From Neisseriaceae bacterium ESL0693 (GTDB lineage Bacteria; Pseudomonadota; Gammaproteobacteria; Burkholderiales; Neisseriaceae): 64,000 bases of DNA. The stretch is from NCBI GenBank assembly GCA_029433475.1, contig JAQTIE010000009.1, positions 62,001 to 126,000 on the forward strand. The letters run 5' to 3'. Below are positions 46,964-58,341 of this stretch, one piece after another. The position numbers were made by a program, and so were the translations under genes. The notes under the pieces are model-generated. The model had not been told where the DNA came from, ran no database searches, and saw only the letters and a list, made by a program, of their open reading frames with translations. Position 1 is the first letter of the stretch. The number at the start of each line of letters is the position of its first letter.

Positions 46964-48004
46964 GTGAACACAGTCAACCAACCAAATCGTATGAATCCAT
47001 TGCCTGAAACCAAGCCCAGCAGAACGCTGTCTGTTGCCCCCATGCTGGACTGGACTGATAAACACTACCGCTTTATGGCGCGCCTGATTACGCATCATGC
47101 CTGGTTATACACTGAAATGATTCACGCCAATGCCATTGTATATGGTAAGACCAATGATTTATTGCAGTTTCATCCTCAGGAACAACCAATAGCACTACAA
47201 CTGGGTGGTAGTGAACCAGAGTTACTGGCCAAAGCAGCACAAATGGCAGCATCTTACGGTTATAATGAAATTAATCTGAATTGTGGTTGTCCCAGCCCAC
47301 GGGTACAAAAAGGCGCTTTTGGTGCCTGTCTGATGCAAGAAATACAAAAGGTGACCGATTGCCTCAATGCCATGCAAGACAGTGTTTCTATACCGGTCAC
47401 CATCAAACATCGGATCGGACTGGATAAGGCGACCGATTATCAGCCTTTAGCCGATTTTGTGGGTACTTTACGCCATAACACCGCTTGTCGGGTTTTTATT
47501 GTGCATGCGCGCAATGCCTGGCTTCAGGGCTTGTCTCCTAAAGATAACCGCACTATTCCACCCTTGCGTTATGACTATGTTTACCGACTCAAGCAAGAAT
47601 TTCCCGATCTGGAAATCATCATCAATGGCGGTATCCGCACCAATGACGACATTGCCCAACACCTGCAACATGTAGACGGTGTCATGGTCGGCCGCGAAGC
47701 TTACCACAATCCCATGATCATGCAGGCGTGGGATAAACGGTTTTATGCAGATCACCACGCTTTAATGACTTACCCCGAGCTGGTCACGGCATTGATGGAC
47801 TATGCCCGGCATGAATTAAAACAGCCTCAGGTTAAACTACAGCAGCTCACCCGCCACTATCTGGGCTTACTGCATGGCTATCCGGGTGCCCGCCAATGGC
47901 GCCAGCTATTGTCTGACGCCGCTTTATTGAAAAGCAATCAGGCCGAACTTATCTGGACTGCCTGGCAGGCAGCATTGTCCACCACCACGGCCACCATATC
48001 CTGA
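46964..48004 (+). CDS. dusA: tRNA-dihydrouridine synthase A
   Basis: A flavoenzyme that reduces U20/U20a in tRNA to dihydrouridine. 346 residues from the GTG at 46964; the ATG at 46991 would give 337 and equally fits the family, since the conserved part starts later (LSVAPMLDWTDKHYR). The TIM-barrel blocks are ALQLGGSEPELLA, EINLNCGCPSPRVQKGAFGA (containing the catalytic cysteine of the GCPS motif), HARNAWLQGLSPK and DGVMVGREAYHNP. All are intact. Confidence 0.94.
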   Translation: MNTVNQPNRMNPLPETKPSRTLSVAPMLDWTDKHYRFMARLITHHAWLYTEMIHANAIVYGKTNDLLQFHPQEQPIALQLGGSEPELLAKAAQMAASYGYNEINLNCGCPSPRVQKGAFGACLMQEIQKVTDCLNAMQDSVSIPVTIKHRIGLDKATDYQPLADFVGTLRHNTACRVFIVHARNAWLQGLSPKDNRTIPPLRYDYVYRLKQEFPDLEIIINGGIRTNDDIAQHLQHVDGVMVGREAYHNPMIMQAWDKRFYADHHALMTYPELVTALMDYARHELKQPQVKLQQLTRHYLGLLHGYPGARQWRQLLSDAALLKSNQAELIWTAWQAALSTTTATIS

Positions 48005-48057
48005 CACAACCAGATTAGGCTACAATAAGCCCTGTTTAATCATGGATGATCAACTCT

Positions 48058-48852
48058 ATGCAGCAATATCTTGATTTAATGTCTCATGTACTCGAAAACG
48101 GTGTTAATAAACATGACCGTACCGGCACGGGCACCCGTTCGGTATTCGGCTATCAAATGCGGTTTGATCTTAATCAGGGATTTCCGGCACTGACCACAAA
48201 AAAATTACATCTGCGCTCCATCATTCATGAATTATTATGGTTTTTGCGCGGAGATACCAATATTCAGTATTTGCATGACCACAATGTGACCATATGGGAC
48301 GAATGGGCAGACGAAAAAGGTAATCTCGGGCCGGTATACGGCTATCAGTGGCGCAGCTGGCCTGCACCCGATGGCCGCCATATTGATCAGATCAGTCAGG
48401 TGGTCGAAGAGATCAAACACAATCCGGACAGCCGTCGCCTGATTGTATCCGCCTGGAATCCGGCTTTGGTTGATGAAATGGCACTGCCGCCCTGTCATGC
48501 TTTATTCCAGTTTTATGTCGCCGATGGCCGGCTATCCTGTCAGCTATACCAACGCAGTGCTGATATTTTTCTGGGTGTTCCGTTCAATATTGCCAGCTAT
48601 GCATTACTGACCCTGATGATTGCACAGGTAACCGGTTTGCAGGCAGGTGAATTTATCCATACTTTGGGTGATGCTCATTTATACCTGAATCACATTGAAC
48701 AGGCAAAATTACAACTGACACGCCAACCCAAACCATTGCCCACCATGACACTCAATCCGGATATTCATGATCTGTTTGATTTTCATTTTGAAGATTTTAA
48801 TCTGAGTGAATACCATCCGGATCCTTCAATCAAAGCAGCCATAGCGGTATAA
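48058..48852 (+). CDS. thyA: Thymidylate synthase
   Basis: Makes dTMP from dUMP with methylenetetrahydrofolate. 264 residues from the ATG at 48058, the same length as E. coli ThyA; an in-frame ATG at 48046 would add four. The catalytic cysteine is C146 in [10 protein letters not shown]. The dUMP-binding arginines ([17 protein letters not shown]) and the folate-site block are present. folA begins two bases after the stop, the usual pairing of the two folate-cycle enzymes. Confidence 0.97.
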   Translation: MQQYLDLMSHVLENGVNKHDRTGTGTRSVFGYQMRFDLNQGFPALTTKKLHLRSIIHELLWFLRGDTNIQYLHDHNVTIWDEWADEKGNLGPVYGYQWRSWPAPDGRHIDQISQVVEEIKHNPDSRRLIVSAWNPALVDEMALPPCHALFQFYVADGRLSCQLYQRSADIFLGVPFNIASYALLTLMIAQVTGLQAGEFIHTLGDAHLYLNHIEQAKLQLTRQPKPLPTMTLNPDIHDLFDFHFEDFNLSEYHPDPSIKAAIAV

Positions 48853-48854
48853 AT

Positions 48855-49376
48855 ATGCCTCAGAAAATCACCCTGATCGCCGCATTGTCCCAAAATCATT
48901 GTATCGGCCAGGCCAATACCATGCCCTGGCATATTCCTGAAGACTTTGCCTTTTTTAAACAATATACACTGAATAAGCCGGTGATCATGGGCAGGAAAAC
49001 CTGGGAATCATTGCCGATTAAGCCACTGCCACAGCGTAGAAACATTGTAATCAGTCGCCACAATCAAAAATCGGTTGATCAAGCAGAATGTGCCGATACT
49101 CTTCACATGGCTTTGGCCATGTGTACCGGTGATGAAGAAATCATCATTATGGGTGGTGGCCAGATTTATACTCAAGCCTTACCCTTAGCCACCGATTTAC
49201 GTTTGACTGAAGTACAATTATGCATTCATGGCGATACTTTTTTCCCTGCCTGGTCAACGGATGAATGGCTAGAGACAGAACGAACGCATCATGTCAGTAA
49301 AAAAAATGATATTGCTTTTGATTTTGTGCACTGGCAACGACAATATCGCAAACCAACGACAGTCACCGTGCGCTAA
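48855..49376 (+). CDS. folA: Dihydrofolate reductase
   Basis: Regenerates tetrahydrofolate from the dihydrofolate that ThyA produces. 173 residues. Visible: MPWHIPED with catalytic D30, VIMGRKTWESLP (NADPH site) and IIIMGGGQIYTQALP. It is coupled to thyA (two-base gap). The acid at the active site is aspartate, as in most bacteria, and the binding pocket shows nothing unusual that can be read by eye. Confidence 0.96.
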   Translation: MPQKITLIAALSQNHCIGQANTMPWHIPEDFAFFKQYTLNKPVIMGRKTWESLPIKPLPQRRNIVISRHNQKSVDQAECADTLHMALAMCTGDEEIIIMGGGQIYTQALPLATDLRLTEVQLCIHGDTFFPAWSTDEWLETERTHHVSKKNDIAFDFVHWQRQYRKPTTVTVR

Positions 49377-49547
49377 AAACCTAAGCTGGCAAAAATAATG
49401 CCCGTTCGCTTTAATTGTTTATTGCTGAGCATTCTTATGGCATGATTATTCATCATCAATAAAAGTGATATCGCCCTGACTTTGACAGTTGCCGGACATT
49501 CGCCCACAATAGAGTTTATGCTTCTCTAAACAGAAAGGACACGCATC

Positions 49548-50045
49548 ATGAGTACCGTTACTTTTCAAGGCAAACCAGTACATGTAGCGGGTGTTTTTCC
49601 GACCAAAGGACAAACTGCACCTGCATTCACACTCACCAAAACAGATCTGAGTGACGTTATCCTGGCGCATTATCAAGGTAAACGCAAAATTCTGAATATT
49701 TTCCCCAGTGTGGATACCAGCGTGTGCGCAGCCTCTGTACATCATTTTAACCGCGATGCGGCCAATCTGGATAATACGGTTGTATTGTGCATCTCTGCTG
49801 ATTTACCTTTTGCCCAGGCGCGTTTCTGTGGTGCCGAAGGCCTTGATCGGGTGGAAACATTATCCACTTTCCGTCATCCGGAATTTCAGGATCATTACGG
49901 CGTTCGCTTAACCGATGGCCCATTGGCCGGATTATGTGCGCGTGCCGTAGTGGTTCTGGATGAACAAAACCAGGTGATTCACAGTCAGCTGGTTGAAGAG
50001 ATTGCCCAGGAACCGGATTATCAGGCAGCCTTAGCCGTTTTATAA
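49548..50045 (+). CDS. tpx: Thiol peroxidase Tpx
   Basis: A lipid-hydroperoxide-preferring peroxiredoxin. 165 residues. The peroxidatic cysteine is C60 in PSVDTSVCA and the resolving one C94 in ARFCGAEG, the same spacing as E. coli Tpx (C61/C95). AAAGGA lies well before the ATG. A terminator follows. Confidence 0.96.
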   Translation: MSTVTFQGKPVHVAGVFPTKGQTAPAFTLTKTDLSDVILAHYQGKRKILNIFPSVDTSVCAASVHHFNRDAANLDNTVVLCISADLPFAQARFCGAEGLDRVETLSTFRHPEFQDHYGVRLTDGPLAGLCARAVVVLDEQNQVIHSQLVEEIAQEPDYQAALAVL

Positions 50046-50061
50046 TTTAAATCATGAAAAT

Positions 50062-50100
50062 AAGGATATTCAGATCATATTGAATATCCTTGTTTTTGTT
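50062..50100 (+). terminator. Terminator after tpx
   Basis: Stem AAGGATATTCA (50062-50072) and its complement (50081-50091), then GTTTTTGTTT. Confidence 0.92.
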
Positions 50101-50146
50101 TATCCGTACGGCTAAACACATCCTTCATTCAGTTATTACATGTATC

Positions 50147-50863
50147 ATGAATATGAACCCATCAGAAAAATCATTCCAGCGCCCTAATCTGACGCCGCCA
50201 GATAACCAGAAAAAAGTCTTATTACACTCTTGCTGCGCCCCTTGTGCAGGAGAAATCATGGAGGCCATGCTGGCGTCTGGCATAGACTACACTATTTATT
50301 TCTATAATCCGAATATTCACCCCAAAAAAGAATATGAAATCCGCAAAGATGAAAATAAAGCCTTTGCCGAAAAACACCATATTCCTTTTATTGACGCTGA
50401 TTATGATATGGATGACTGGTTTAGCCGTGCCAAAGGAATGGAGCACGAGCCTGAACGCGGTATCCGTTGTACCATGTGTTTTGATATGCGCTTTGAGCGC
50501 ACGGCTTTATATGCTTATGAACACCATTTTCCGGTTATCACCAGTTCATTGGGTATTTCACGCTGGAAAAACCTGCAACAGATCAATGAATGTGGCGTTC
50601 GCGCAGCAGAAAAATATCCCGGTGTTACCTATTGGGAATATAACTGGCGCAAAGGCGGTGGCAGTCAGCGCATGATTGAGATCAGCAAACGGGAACAATT
50701 CTATCAGCAGGAATATTGTGGCTGTATTTATTCTCTGCGCGACACCAATGCATGGCGCCGGCAGCATGGACGCGAATCCATTAAATTAGGTACTAAATTT
50801 TATGGCGTTGATGTAGAGAATGACCCACCGGCACCTAAACCCCGCCTTAACCGTCAATCATGA
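50147..50863 (+). CDS. queH: Epoxyqueuosine reductase QueH
   Basis: QueH (DUF208) completes the last step of queuosine in tRNA, as a non-homologous replacement for QueG. 238 residues from the ATG at 50147; an ATG at 50153 and a longer frame from 50090 also exist. Cysteines for the Fe-S cluster and neighbouring metal site are visible in LLHSCCAPC (C29, C30, C33), [11 protein letters not shown] (C108, C111) and QEYCGCIYS. The family block [10 protein letters not shown] is present. Confidence 0.93.
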   Translation: MNMNPSEKSFQRPNLTPPDNQKKVLLHSCCAPCAGEIMEAMLASGIDYTIYFYNPNIHPKKEYEIRKDENKAFAEKHHIPFIDADYDMDDWFSRAKGMEHEPERGIRCTMCFDMRFERTALYAYEHHFPVITSSLGISRWKNLQQINECGVRAAEKYPGVTYWEYNWRKGGGSQRMIEISKREQFYQQEYCGCIYSLRDTNAWRRQHGRESIKLGTKFYGVDVENDPPAPKPRLNRQS

Positions 50864-51098
50864 TGAAAATACATCTGTCGATATCTATGCACAGCTCAAT
50901 ATTTGCTTAATGTCAGATATCATCAGATCAGTTGTATTCATTTAGAATTTCATTGGTATGGCTTATTTTACTGATATTAATCTAATCAGACATAAAAGGT
51001 GCTGACAATAAAACCATGCATAATAGAATAGTTATCCTTGAATCATTCAATTTATTATTATTTTATTACATTTGAATATTTACACTGAAGGAATATTG

Positions 51099-51431
51099 AT
51101 GAATCAATGGATTGCGCTGGCTATTGCTATTTTAATGGAAGTATTTGCCACTTCAATGCTTAAACTCAGTAATGGGTTTAGCCGATTTTTACCCGGTTTA
51201 ATGGCCATTATCGGCTATATCATATCTTTTTATTGTCTGGCGCAAACACTGCGCACCATACCGGTGGGTATTGCCTATGCCATCTGGTCTGGTGTAGGCA
51301 TTGTCTGCATTTCTGTGATTGCATGGCTTAAATTTAATCAGAAACTGGATTTGGCAGCCATGATCGGTATTACCTTCATTATTATAGGTGTACTGATTAT
51401 TAATCTATGCTCAAAATCAGTCACCCATTAA
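51099..51431 (+). CDS. emrE: SMR-family small multidrug exporter (EmrE type)
   Basis: 110 residues in four membrane helices. The ATG at 51099 has AAGGA at good spacing; the frame from 51072 is longer than the family. The proton/drug-coupling glutamate is E14 in MEVFATSMLK, and the EmrE-type block TIPVGIAYAIWSGVGIV identifies the quaternary-cation exporter branch rather than the guanidinium (Gdx/SugE) branch. It probably works as a dual-topology dimer. Substrates cannot be inferred further. Confidence 0.9.
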   Translation: MNQWIALAIAILMEVFATSMLKLSNGFSRFLPGLMAIIGYIISFYCLAQTLRTIPVGIAYAIWSGVGIVCISVIAWLKFNQKLDLAAMIGITFIIIGVLIINLCSKSVTH

Positions 51432-51436
51432 ACAAA

Positions 51437-51461
51437 AACCCATGCCGACAGGGCATGGGTT
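51437..51461. terminator. Hairpin between the SMR gene and hfq
   Basis: Stem AACCCATGCC / GGCATGGGTT with a short loop between two convergent genes; T-runs on both sides are weak. Confidence 0.65.
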
Positions 51462-51482
51462 GAGTTATTAACACATTATCAC

Positions 51483-51734
51483 TTATTCAGTTGCTCCAGC
51501 AGGGCGTTGCTCGTGCTGCAAACTAACGGCACGCGCCGGAACAATCGTAGAAATAGCATGTTTATAAACCATTTGTGTCACTGAGGTATTGCGTAACAAT
51601 ACCACATACTGGTCAAAAGATTCTACCTGACCTTGCAGTTTAATACCATTGACCAAATAAATAGACACTGGCACATGCTCTTTGCGCAGTGCATTCAAAA
51701 AAGGATCTTGTAACATTTGTCCTTTGGCAGTCAT
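51483..51734 (-). CDS. hfq: RNA-binding protein Hfq
   Basis: An Sm-like hexameric RNA chaperone for small-RNA regulation. 83 residues from the ATG at 51734 ([20 protein letters not shown]), with GGAG upstream; the 17 codons before it are not part of the family. The Sm core ([20 protein letters not shown] and [12 protein letters not shown]) is complete, with a short C-terminal tail. It lies 83 bases after der on the same strand. Confidence 0.97.
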   Translation of the reverse strand: MTAKGQMLQDPFLNALRKEHVPVSIYLVNGIKLQGQVESFDQYVVLLRNTSVTQMVYKHAISTIVPARAVSLQHEQRPAGATE

Positions 51735-51817
51735 TTGCATACTCCGTTTTTCTGATTGTGTTATCGCTGAACCACATAAATACATGGTTCCTGGGAAAGC
51801 CCTATAATGCTAACACA

Positions 51818-53272
51818 TTAATGGGCATTTGTTTTCTTTGTACTAATTTTATTTTTACGCTTTACCTGCTTTTTCGCTTCTTTATGTGCTTCACGCTTGG
51901 CAATACGATTACTCATGGCAACCCGTCGCAGCGGTTTTTTGGGTCTGGCTTCTTTTTCTTCATAAGGATTGGTGCTCACATTGTATTGAATACGTAGCGG
52001 AGTACCTTGCAAATGAAATGCTTTACGAAATGTCTGCGTCAGATAGCGGGTATAAGAATCACTGATGTGCTGCAATGCATTACCATGAATTACAATAATC
52101 GGCGGATTAACACCACCCTGATGGGCATAGCGCAATTTAGGGCGGGTCAGGCCGGCACGAGGCGGTTGCTGTCTTTCAATGGCTGTTTGTAAAACACGGG
52201 TGATTTTCGGTGTGGACATTTTAATCATGGCCGCATCATAAGCACTCTGGATAGACTCAAATAAAGGTTCAATCCCCTTTTCTTTCAAAGCGGAAATATA
52301 ATGAAATTTAGCAAAATCCAGAAAATACAGTTTACGTTGAATATCGCGTTTTACCTGTGCTTTACGTTCTTCACTCAAACCATCCCATTTATTCACCGCC
52401 ACCACTAACGCCCGGCCGGCCTCCAGTGCAAAACCAGCAATGGTTGCGTCCTGATCAGCAATATCCTGGCGGGCGTCCAGCACCAACACTGCTACATTGG
52501 CCGCCTCAATCGCCTGCATCGCTTTAATGACGGAAAATTTCTCAACGGCTTCGTCTACTTTTCCCCGGCGGCGCACACCGGCTGTATCAATGATGGTAAA
52601 CGGTTTATCATGACGCTTAAAATCAATATGGATAGAATCGCGCGTGGTGCCTGCCATATCAAAAGTAATCACCCGCTCTTCACCCAGAATGGTATTTACC
52701 AGCGTGGATTTACCAACATTAGGCCGGCCAATAACTGCAAAAACAGGATGTCGGCTTTCTTCTTGTGGCTCTTCAGCTTCAGGAAAATGATCCAGAACCA
52801 TTTCAATCAGATCATAGACACCATCACCATGCGCGCCGGAAATAACCACCGGTTCACCCAGTCCCAGTTCATAAAACTCTGAAGCCAGTACCGCCCGGTT
52901 ACTGCCTTCGCCTTTATTCACCGCCACAATGACGGGTCGGGGACTCTGACGTAACCGATTGGCAATGATCTGATCCTGTGGTGTCAGACCATTACGCCCG
53001 TCCACCAGAAAAACAACCGCATCCGCTTCATCTATGGCCTGCAATGTATGCTTGGCCATTTCATACAGAATGCCGCTATCAACCACAGGTTCAAATCCAC
53101 CGGTGTCAACCACTAAATAAGGTTTGCTACCGATCACACCATGTCCATAATGACGATCTCGTGTTAACCCGGGTAAGTCAGCCACCAAGGCATCTTTAGT
53201 GCGTGTAAGCCGGTTAAATAAGGTAGACTTCCCAACATTAGGACGGCCCACTAAAGCAATGGTTGGTTTCAT
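51818..53272 (-). CDS. der: GTPase Der (EngA)
   Basis: An essential 50S ribosome assembly factor with two tandem G domains. 484 residues. G domain 1: [12 protein letters not shown] near residues 6-17 and VDTGGF. G domain 2: [13 protein letters not shown] near 180 and [12 protein letters not shown]-like domain and a very basic tail ([15 protein letters not shown] onward) complete it. It sits in the - strand series hisS-yfgM-der-hfq, a common order in betaproteobacteria. Confidence 0.97.
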   Translation of the reverse strand: MKPTIALVGRPNVGKSTLFNRLTRTKDALVADLPGLTRDRHYGHGVIGSKPYLVVDTGGFEPVVDSGILYEMAKHTLQAIDEADAVVFLVDGRNGLTPQDQIIANRLRQSPRPVIVAVNKGEGSNRAVLASEFYELGLGEPVVISGAHGDGVYDLIEMVLDHFPEAEEPQEESRHPVFAVIGRPNVGKSTLVNTILGEERVITFDMAGTTRDSIHIDFKRHDKPFTIIDTAGVRRRGKVDEAVEKFSVIKAMQAIEAANVAVLVLDARQDIADQDATIAGFALEAGRALVVAVNKWDGLSEERKAQVKRDIQRKLYFLDFAKFHYISALKEKGIEPLFESIQSAYDAAMIKMSTPKITRVLQTAIERQQPPRAGLTRPKLRYAHQGGVNPPIIVIHGNALQHISDSYTRYLTQTFRKAFHLQGTPLRIQYNVSTNPYEEKEARPKKPLRRVAMSNRIAKREAHKEAKKQVKRKNKISTKKTNAH

Positions 53273-53360
53273 AAATTCTCTTTCAGGCAGATAATACTAC
53301 CCTTAAATACCTGATTTATATGCATGGATTTATTTTTCATGCATTATTCAATATAAAAGT

Positions 53361-53987
53361 TCAGCTTAATGAATCCAGTTTCAACTGAATCAGTTGTCGC
53401 TGTGGATCATTTTCGGAAGATAAATCCACGGCCTGCTTATAAGCAGCTACAGCTTCTTTTGGTTTTTGCTGTGCCCATAAAACATCACCTTTGGTATCCA
53501 GCAAAATCGGCTGGAACTGACGCGCCACTTTGACATTCAATGCGGCCAGAGCTTCCGGATATTTTTTCTGTTGTAAATAAATCACAGCCAATCGTTGTGC
53601 AGTTACGGTCTGGATCAGATCACCCTTCTGTCTTTTCTGTACCCAGCGCAGATGCCCGATGGCTTCATCATATCGCCCCTGATCAAAAGCCGTTCCAGCC
53701 ATCATCAGTGTTGCCTGAGCGGCACTGATGGTATCAGAATACTGTTCCTGCAGATTCTGCAAGGTTTTTTTGGCCTGTACATCCTTATGCTCCGTGGCTT
53801 CAGCCACAAAAGTTTCCAGAACAATCGCGGCTTTAGCGTTATTACTTTGCAGATGATTCTGGTACAGCACCCAGCCCAGATAGGCACAGGCCAATATCAC
53901 CAATATCCCAAACAACCATTTGCCCCATCGCTGCCAGAAATATTTAAAATTGGCAATTTCCTGCTCGTCTTGTAAATGTACTGCCAT
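53361..53987 (-). CDS. YfgM-like tetratricopeptide ancillary SecYEG/periplasmic protein
   Basis: 208 residues from the ATG at 53987, whose A is the last base of the hisS stop (TAATG); GGAAG lies upstream. A short cytoplasmic part ([20 protein letters not shown]), one membrane helix at about 25-42, and periplasmic TPR-like helices (FDQGRYDEAIGHLRWVQ) are visible. YfgM in E. coli interacts with SecYEG and periplasmic chaperones. It is placed between hisS and der as in many proteobacteria. Confidence 0.85.
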   Translation of the reverse strand: MAVHLQDEQEIANFKYFWQRWGKWLFGILVILACAYLGWVLYQNHLQSNNAKAAIVLETFVAEATEHKDVQAKKTLQNLQEQYSDTISAAQATLMMAGTAFDQGRYDEAIGHLRWVQKRQKGDLIQTVTAQRLAVIYLQQKKYPEALAALNVKVARQFQPILLDTKGDVLWAQQKPKEAVAAYKQAVDLSSENDPQRQLIQLKLDSLS

Positions 53988-55279
53988 TATGTATTCTTCC
54001 ATTGTTGAATTAATGCCACTGCTGATTCAGGCGCAACTGTCTGCTGCTGATGAGTGTCCATATTTTTTAAAGTGATGGTACCGGAATTGACTTCATCTTG
54101 CGCCACAATCAAGGCAAAGCGTGCACCACTGGCATCGGCCTTTTTCATCTGCGCCTTCAAACTTTGCTCACCGCAATGCACATATACCGCTAATCCTGCG
54201 GCACGCAAAAGACTGGCCGCCTGCATCAGCGGCAATACGCTACCCTCCCCTTGATGTAAAGCATAAATTTCCGGCGGGTTTTGTATTGCCAGCTGACCAT
54301 ATTCCTGAACCAGTAATAATAACCGTTCAATACCCAGAGCAAAGCCAATGGCAGAGGTGGGTTTGCCCCCCAGTTCCTCAATCAGACCATTATAGCGGCC
54401 ACCACCGCAAACCGTTGCCTGTGAGCCCAGTTTATCTGTTGTCCATTCAAATACAGTCAGATTATAGTAATCCAGGCCACGCACCAAGCGAGGATTAACC
54501 ACATACTCAATACCCAGCCCATCTAATAATTGCCTTAAAGCATCAAAATGCGCTAATGAGGCGCTACCAAGATAGTCAATCAGGCGCGGAGCTTCATCAG
54601 CTATTTTCTGTAAATCAGGATTTTTGGTGTCCAGTACCCGCAAAGGATTGGTATGCATGCGTCTGCGACTGTCTTCGTCCAACATATCTTCATGTGCTTG
54701 TAAATAAGCCACTAAAGCATCGCGATGTGCCTGCCGTTCCTCAGCATTACCCAGACTATTGATTTCCAGTGTCAGATATTGCCGAATACCCAGACGATCC
54801 CATAAGTCGGCACTCATGGCAATCAGTTCAGCGTCAATATCCGGTCCTTCAAAACCCAATGCTTCAACACCCACCTGATGAAACTGACGATAACGACCCT
54901 TTTGTGGCCGTTCCCGCCGGAACATCGGTCCCATATACCATAATTTCTGAGGACTATTATAAAGCAGATTATGCTCTACCACAGCGCGCAGGCAAGAAGC
55001 AGTACCCTCGGGTCGTAAACTGAGGCTTAATTTATCGTTGGAGTCAGAAAAAGTATACATTTCCTTACCAACCACATCTGTCTCTTCACCAATAGACCGA
55101 ACAAATAACCCCGTCTGTTCAACAATCGGAGTACGAATCTGGCGATAACCAAAACCATGTGCCCATGTTTCTACAATGTCCTCAAATGCCTGCCAGAAAT
55201 CTACAGTCAGCTTAAATTCTTTTTGTGCCTGCGGCAGCAAATCATTCATGCCTTTAACGGCCTGGATTTTTTGTCCCAT
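53987..55279 (-). CDS. hisS: Histidyl-tRNA synthetase
   Basis: 430 residues. Class II motifs: [20 protein letters not shown], motif 2 [16 protein letters not shown] then [16 protein letters not shown], the histidine-binding LVRGLDYYN, and motif 3 [14 protein letters not shown]. The C-terminal anticodon domain is complete. It overlaps the next gene by one base. hisZ, the paralogue in histidine synthesis, is on the other arm of the window. Confidence 0.97.
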   Translation of the reverse strand: MGQKIQAVKGMNDLLPQAQKEFKLTVDFWQAFEDIVETWAHGFGYRQIRTPIVEQTGLFVRSIGEETDVVGKEMYTFSDSNDKLSLSLRPEGTASCLRAVVEHNLLYNSPQKLWYMGPMFRRERPQKGRYRQFHQVGVEALGFEGPDIDAELIAMSADLWDRLGIRQYLTLEINSLGNAEERQAHRDALVAYLQAHEDMLDEDSRRRMHTNPLRVLDTKNPDLQKIADEAPRLIDYLGSASLAHFDALRQLLDGLGIEYVVNPRLVRGLDYYNLTVFEWTTDKLGSQATVCGGGRYNGLIEELGGKPTSAIGFALGIERLLLLVQEYGQLAIQNPPEIYALHQGEGSVLPLMQAASLLRAAGLAVYVHCGEQSLKAQMKKADASGARFALIVAQDEVNSGTITLKNMDTHQQQTVAPESAVALIQQWKNT

Positions 55280-55354
55280 TATTTTGCTATGATCTCATCG
55301 TTAACGTTTAATGAAATTTCTATTGTCTGAATTTATCCGGCTTATCAACCGGTT

Positions 55355-56635
55355 TCAGCATGTCCGGATAGGTATCACGATATTGTGTTGACGCTTCTTA
55401 CCATGCACACCATAATTTTGCTCAATATACTGTTCAACCAGCGCCAGAAATTCCTCGGCGATATGATCACCTTTAAGCGTTAACTGGCGCTCACCGTCAA
55501 TATACACCGGTGCAACGGGTGTTTCTCCGGTACCTGGCAGCGAAATGCCGATATCGGCCAGCTTACTTTCACCTGGCCCATTGACCACACAACCCATGAC
55601 AGCCACATTCAATCGTTCCACGCCCGGATATTGGCTACGCCATAACGGCATTTTTTCACGCAGATACGCCTGAATATGGCGAGCCAGTTCCTGAAATACA
55701 GTACTGGTGGTACGTCCACAGCCAGGGCAAGCCGTCACCAGCGGTGTAAAAGAGCGCAAACCCATGGTTTGTAATATTTCCTGTGCCACAATCACTTCTT
55801 GTGTGCGCGAACTGCCCGGTTCTGGTGTTAGTGATATCCGAATGGTATCGCCAATTCCTTGCTGTAATAAAATAGCCAGAGCTGCCGTTGATGCAACAAT
55901 GCCTTTACTGCCCATCCCCGCTTCCGTTAAACCCAGATGCAACGGGTACATGCATCGCGCTGCCAAACGGCTATAAACTTCAATTAAGTCCTGCACATTG
56001 GAAACTTTGCAGGATAAAATAATTTTGTTTTCAGGTAAGCCAAGATCAATGGCTTTCTGCGCTGATTCCAATGCCGATACAATCAATGCTTCTTTCATGA
56101 CGGCAGCAACAGATTGCGGTTCTGATGACGATAAATTAGCGTCCATCATGCGCTTGGCCAGAACCTGATCCAATGACCCCCAGTTAACCCCGATCCGGAC
56201 AGCTTTATCATATTCGGCGGCAGTACGAATCATATAGGCAAACTTTTCGTCACCTTTAACTCCTTTACCCACGTTACCCGGATTAATGCGGTATTTTGCC
56301 AGGGCACGGGCACAATCAGGAAATTCCTTTAATAAGCGCTCACCGTTAAAATGAAAATCACCCACCAAAGGCACCTGACAATCCATGTCATTCAGCCGAT
56401 CGCGAATTTCTTTAACTTTAGAAGCAGCCTCCGGCGTATTCACGGTAATCCGTACCATTTCCGAACCGGCATCGGACAACTCTTTCACCTGCATGGCTGT
56501 TGCGACTGCATCAGCCGTATCGGTATTGGTCATGGATTGCACTACTACCGGCGCTTCAGAACCAATACATAAATGATCAACCTTAACCTGGTGCGTCTGA
56601 CGGCGCATAACCACTTCTGTCATTTCAATGTCCAT
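55355..56635 (-). CDS. ispG: 4-hydroxy-3-methylbut-2-enyl diphosphate synthase (GcpE)
   Basis: The Fe-S enzyme of the MEP isoprenoid pathway that makes HMBPP. 426 residues. The N-terminal TIM barrel ([14 protein letters not shown]) is followed by the cluster domain with CPGCGRT and [10 protein letters not shown], which supply the [4Fe-4S] cysteines and glutamate. It overlaps the rodZ-like gene by 11 bases. It shares a precursor route with pdxJ, since both use DXP. Confidence 0.97.
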   Translation of the reverse strand: MDIEMTEVVMRRQTHQVKVDHLCIGSEAPVVVQSMTNTDTADAVATAMQVKELSDAGSEMVRITVNTPEAASKVKEIRDRLNDMDCQVPLVGDFHFNGERLLKEFPDCARALAKYRINPGNVGKGVKGDEKFAYMIRTAAEYDKAVRIGVNWGSLDQVLAKRMMDANLSSSEPQSVAAVMKEALIVSALESAQKAIDLGLPENKIILSCKVSNVQDLIEVYSRLAARCMYPLHLGLTEAGMGSKGIVASTAALAILLQQGIGDTIRISLTPEPGSSRTQEVIVAQEILQTMGLRSFTPLVTACPGCGRTTSTVFQELARHIQAYLREKMPLWRSQYPGVERLNVAVMGCVVNGPGESKLADIGISLPGTGETPVAPVYIDGERQLTLKGDHIAEEFLALVEQYIEQNYGVHGKKRQHNIVIPIRTC

Positions 56636-57563
56636 CTACAGTCAATACAGCCGTTTTTTTATTGCTCTGGGGAATGGCAACATCTTTGCCATTAAATTCT
56701 ATATGCGCCCCTGGCGTATAACCAATAATAATGCGATAGGGTGCACCTTGTTCAAATTGCTGTTTAAACCCGGCCTCAACCAATTTACTCAATAAAGTCA
56801 CACCATTTTTATCACTGACCTGTAACCAGGAAGCATGATCCATGGTAATGGTTAACTGATCTTTCGTCTGGATCTGACTATTGACCTTATTCCCTGCTGA
56901 AAGAGGCTGAGATGGCATTTCTGCCACAAGAGTTTTGCCTTTATCATCAGCATGAACACCGCTACTGGAAACCGGACTGACAGCAGCAGAGGCAGACTCG
57001 CCAACAGCCAGATCACTGGCTGTCATCGGTACAACACGAACATTACTGGCCGCAATAACAGCTGCTGAACTTGCCTGTGCACTTACTTCCTGACTGGCAG
57101 TAGCCGCTTGCCTGGCACTTTCAGCGCTGGATTTTCCTTGCCAGGCATAAATCACTCCACCTAATACAGCCACTGCAATAACACCTAATACCCATTTGGG
57201 TATGGTTTTACAATGACGATAATTAAACTTTAAGTCTTTATCAGTAGATTTTGTTTGATCAGTGACATAAATTTGCTTTGATTTGTGCACCGGAAATATC
57301 TGTTGCAGATATTTCTGTATATCCTCTGCATTCAGTTCAAGTAAACGTGCATAAGTGGTGATAAAACCCTTGATAAATACTTCTTCCGGCAAATTCTGAT
57401 AACAGCCATTCTCGAGTGCTTCAATCTGACGGGCAGGTAATTTTAACCGTTCCGCTACTTCACCCACAGATAAACCTTTCTGCAAGCGGGTCTGTTTGAG
57501 TAAATTTCCCAATGAAAGCGGGGTATTCGGTTCAAGGTCAAGGGTATGGTTCTGATTATTCAT
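56625..57563 (-). CDS. RodZ-like helix-turn-helix membrane protein
   Basis: 312 residues. A cytoplasmic helix-turn-helix of the RodZ kind ([20 protein letters not shown], about 16-80) is followed by one membrane helix (about 124-143). Then comes a low-complexity Ala/Ser/Val linker (about 145-225) and a C-terminal DUF4115 beta domain ([17 protein letters not shown] to the end). RodZ links MreB to the wall-synthesis machinery in rods; its role in other shapes is less certain. It lies between pilW and ispG, the common proteobacterial order. Confidence 0.88.
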   Translation of the reverse strand: MNNQNHTLDLEPNTPLSLGNLLKQTRLQKGLSVGEVAERLKLPARQIEALENGCYQNLPEEVFIKGFITTYARLLELNAEDIQKYLQQIFPVHKSKQIYVTDQTKSTDKDLKFNYRHCKTIPKWVLGVIAVAVLGGVIYAWQGKSSAESARQAATASQEVSAQASSAAVIAASNVRVVPMTASDLAVGESASAAVSPVSSSGVHADDKGKTLVAEMPSQPLSAGNKVNSQIQTKDQLTITMDHASWLQVSDKNGVTLLSKLVEAGFKQQFEQGAPYRIIIGYTPGAHIEFNGKDVAIPQSNKKTAVLTVDGH

Positions 57564-57567
57564 ACTC

Positions 57568-58341
57568 TTAGTGTCCTGTTGAAATTTGCTCTAATTCAGC
57601 AGAATAAGGATATTTGGTGCGCAATTGCGCTTCATATTCATACGCAGCCTGCGTATTACCCATGCTTCTGGCGATCTTCCAGCCCAGCAACAAATCATCG
57701 GCCTGTAAATTATTTACCTGATTCTGGTACTGACGAAATAAGTAATCGGCTTCACTATTTTTACCCGCAGCCAAGGCATTACGTGCCATTTCCTTATGTG
57801 CCACAATAAATTGAGGATTGGCCGCCAGTGCACGTTCAAAATAAGTCCGCGCCATCTGATACTGACCCATACGACTGGTACAAATACCTTTATTCAATTG
57901 TGCTATTTCAGGGGTGGGATATGTCGGATCAGTCAGTGCCTTATTAAAATAAGCAATGGATTCGGCGGGCTGCTTTTTAATTTCGCACACAAACCAGCCA
58001 TAGTTATTATTTACTTCGGCACTCTCAGGCGCTAAAGCCAGCGCACGATTAAAGCTGTCTTCTGCTTTACCGACTTCTTTCAGATATTGCCAGATCTGCG
58101 CACGCACCAACCATGCATTTACTGATCGGCTGTCAATTTTCAAGGCCTCATCAATGGCATCAACACCCAGCCGGTAATCCCCATTATTCATATAGGTAAT
58201 TGCCAGTTGGGTTTTAATCTGGGAAAGCTGCTTGGCTTTTTCTGCGGCACTGGGCTTTTTAAAACCAGGTTCATTGCCACCACTACTGACACAGGCTGTA
58301 AGTAACAAACCCATCAGTAACATACACGCTATCTGTCTCAT
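57568..58341 (-). CDS. pilW: Type IV pilus biogenesis lipoprotein PilW/PilF
   Basis: 257 residues; lipoprotein signal with lipobox LTAC (C17). The body is six TPR-like repeats ([20 protein letters not shown] onward). PilW (PilF in Pseudomonas) is the outer-membrane pilotin that inserts and assembles the PilQ secretin. It overlaps rlmN by four bases (ATGA). It suggests type IV pili, consistent with comM and natural transformation. Confidence 0.9.
   Translation of the reverse strand: MRQIACMLLMGLLLTACVSSGGNEPGFKKPSAAEKAKQLSQIKTQLAITYMNNGDYRLGVDAIDEALKIDSRSVNAWLVRAQIWQYLKEVGKAEDSFNRALALAPESAEVNNNYGWFVCEIKKQPAESIAYFNKALTDPTYPTPEIAQLNKGICTSRMGQYQMARTYFERALAANPQFIVAHKEMARNALAAGKNSEADYLFRQYQNQVNNLQADDLLLGWKIARSMGNTQAAYEYEAQLRTKYPYSAELEQISTGH

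Noticed and set aside
46336-46967. Two + strand frames (46336-46542 and 46662-46967)
   Set aside because: No ribosome sites, no family resemblance, unusual residue composition.
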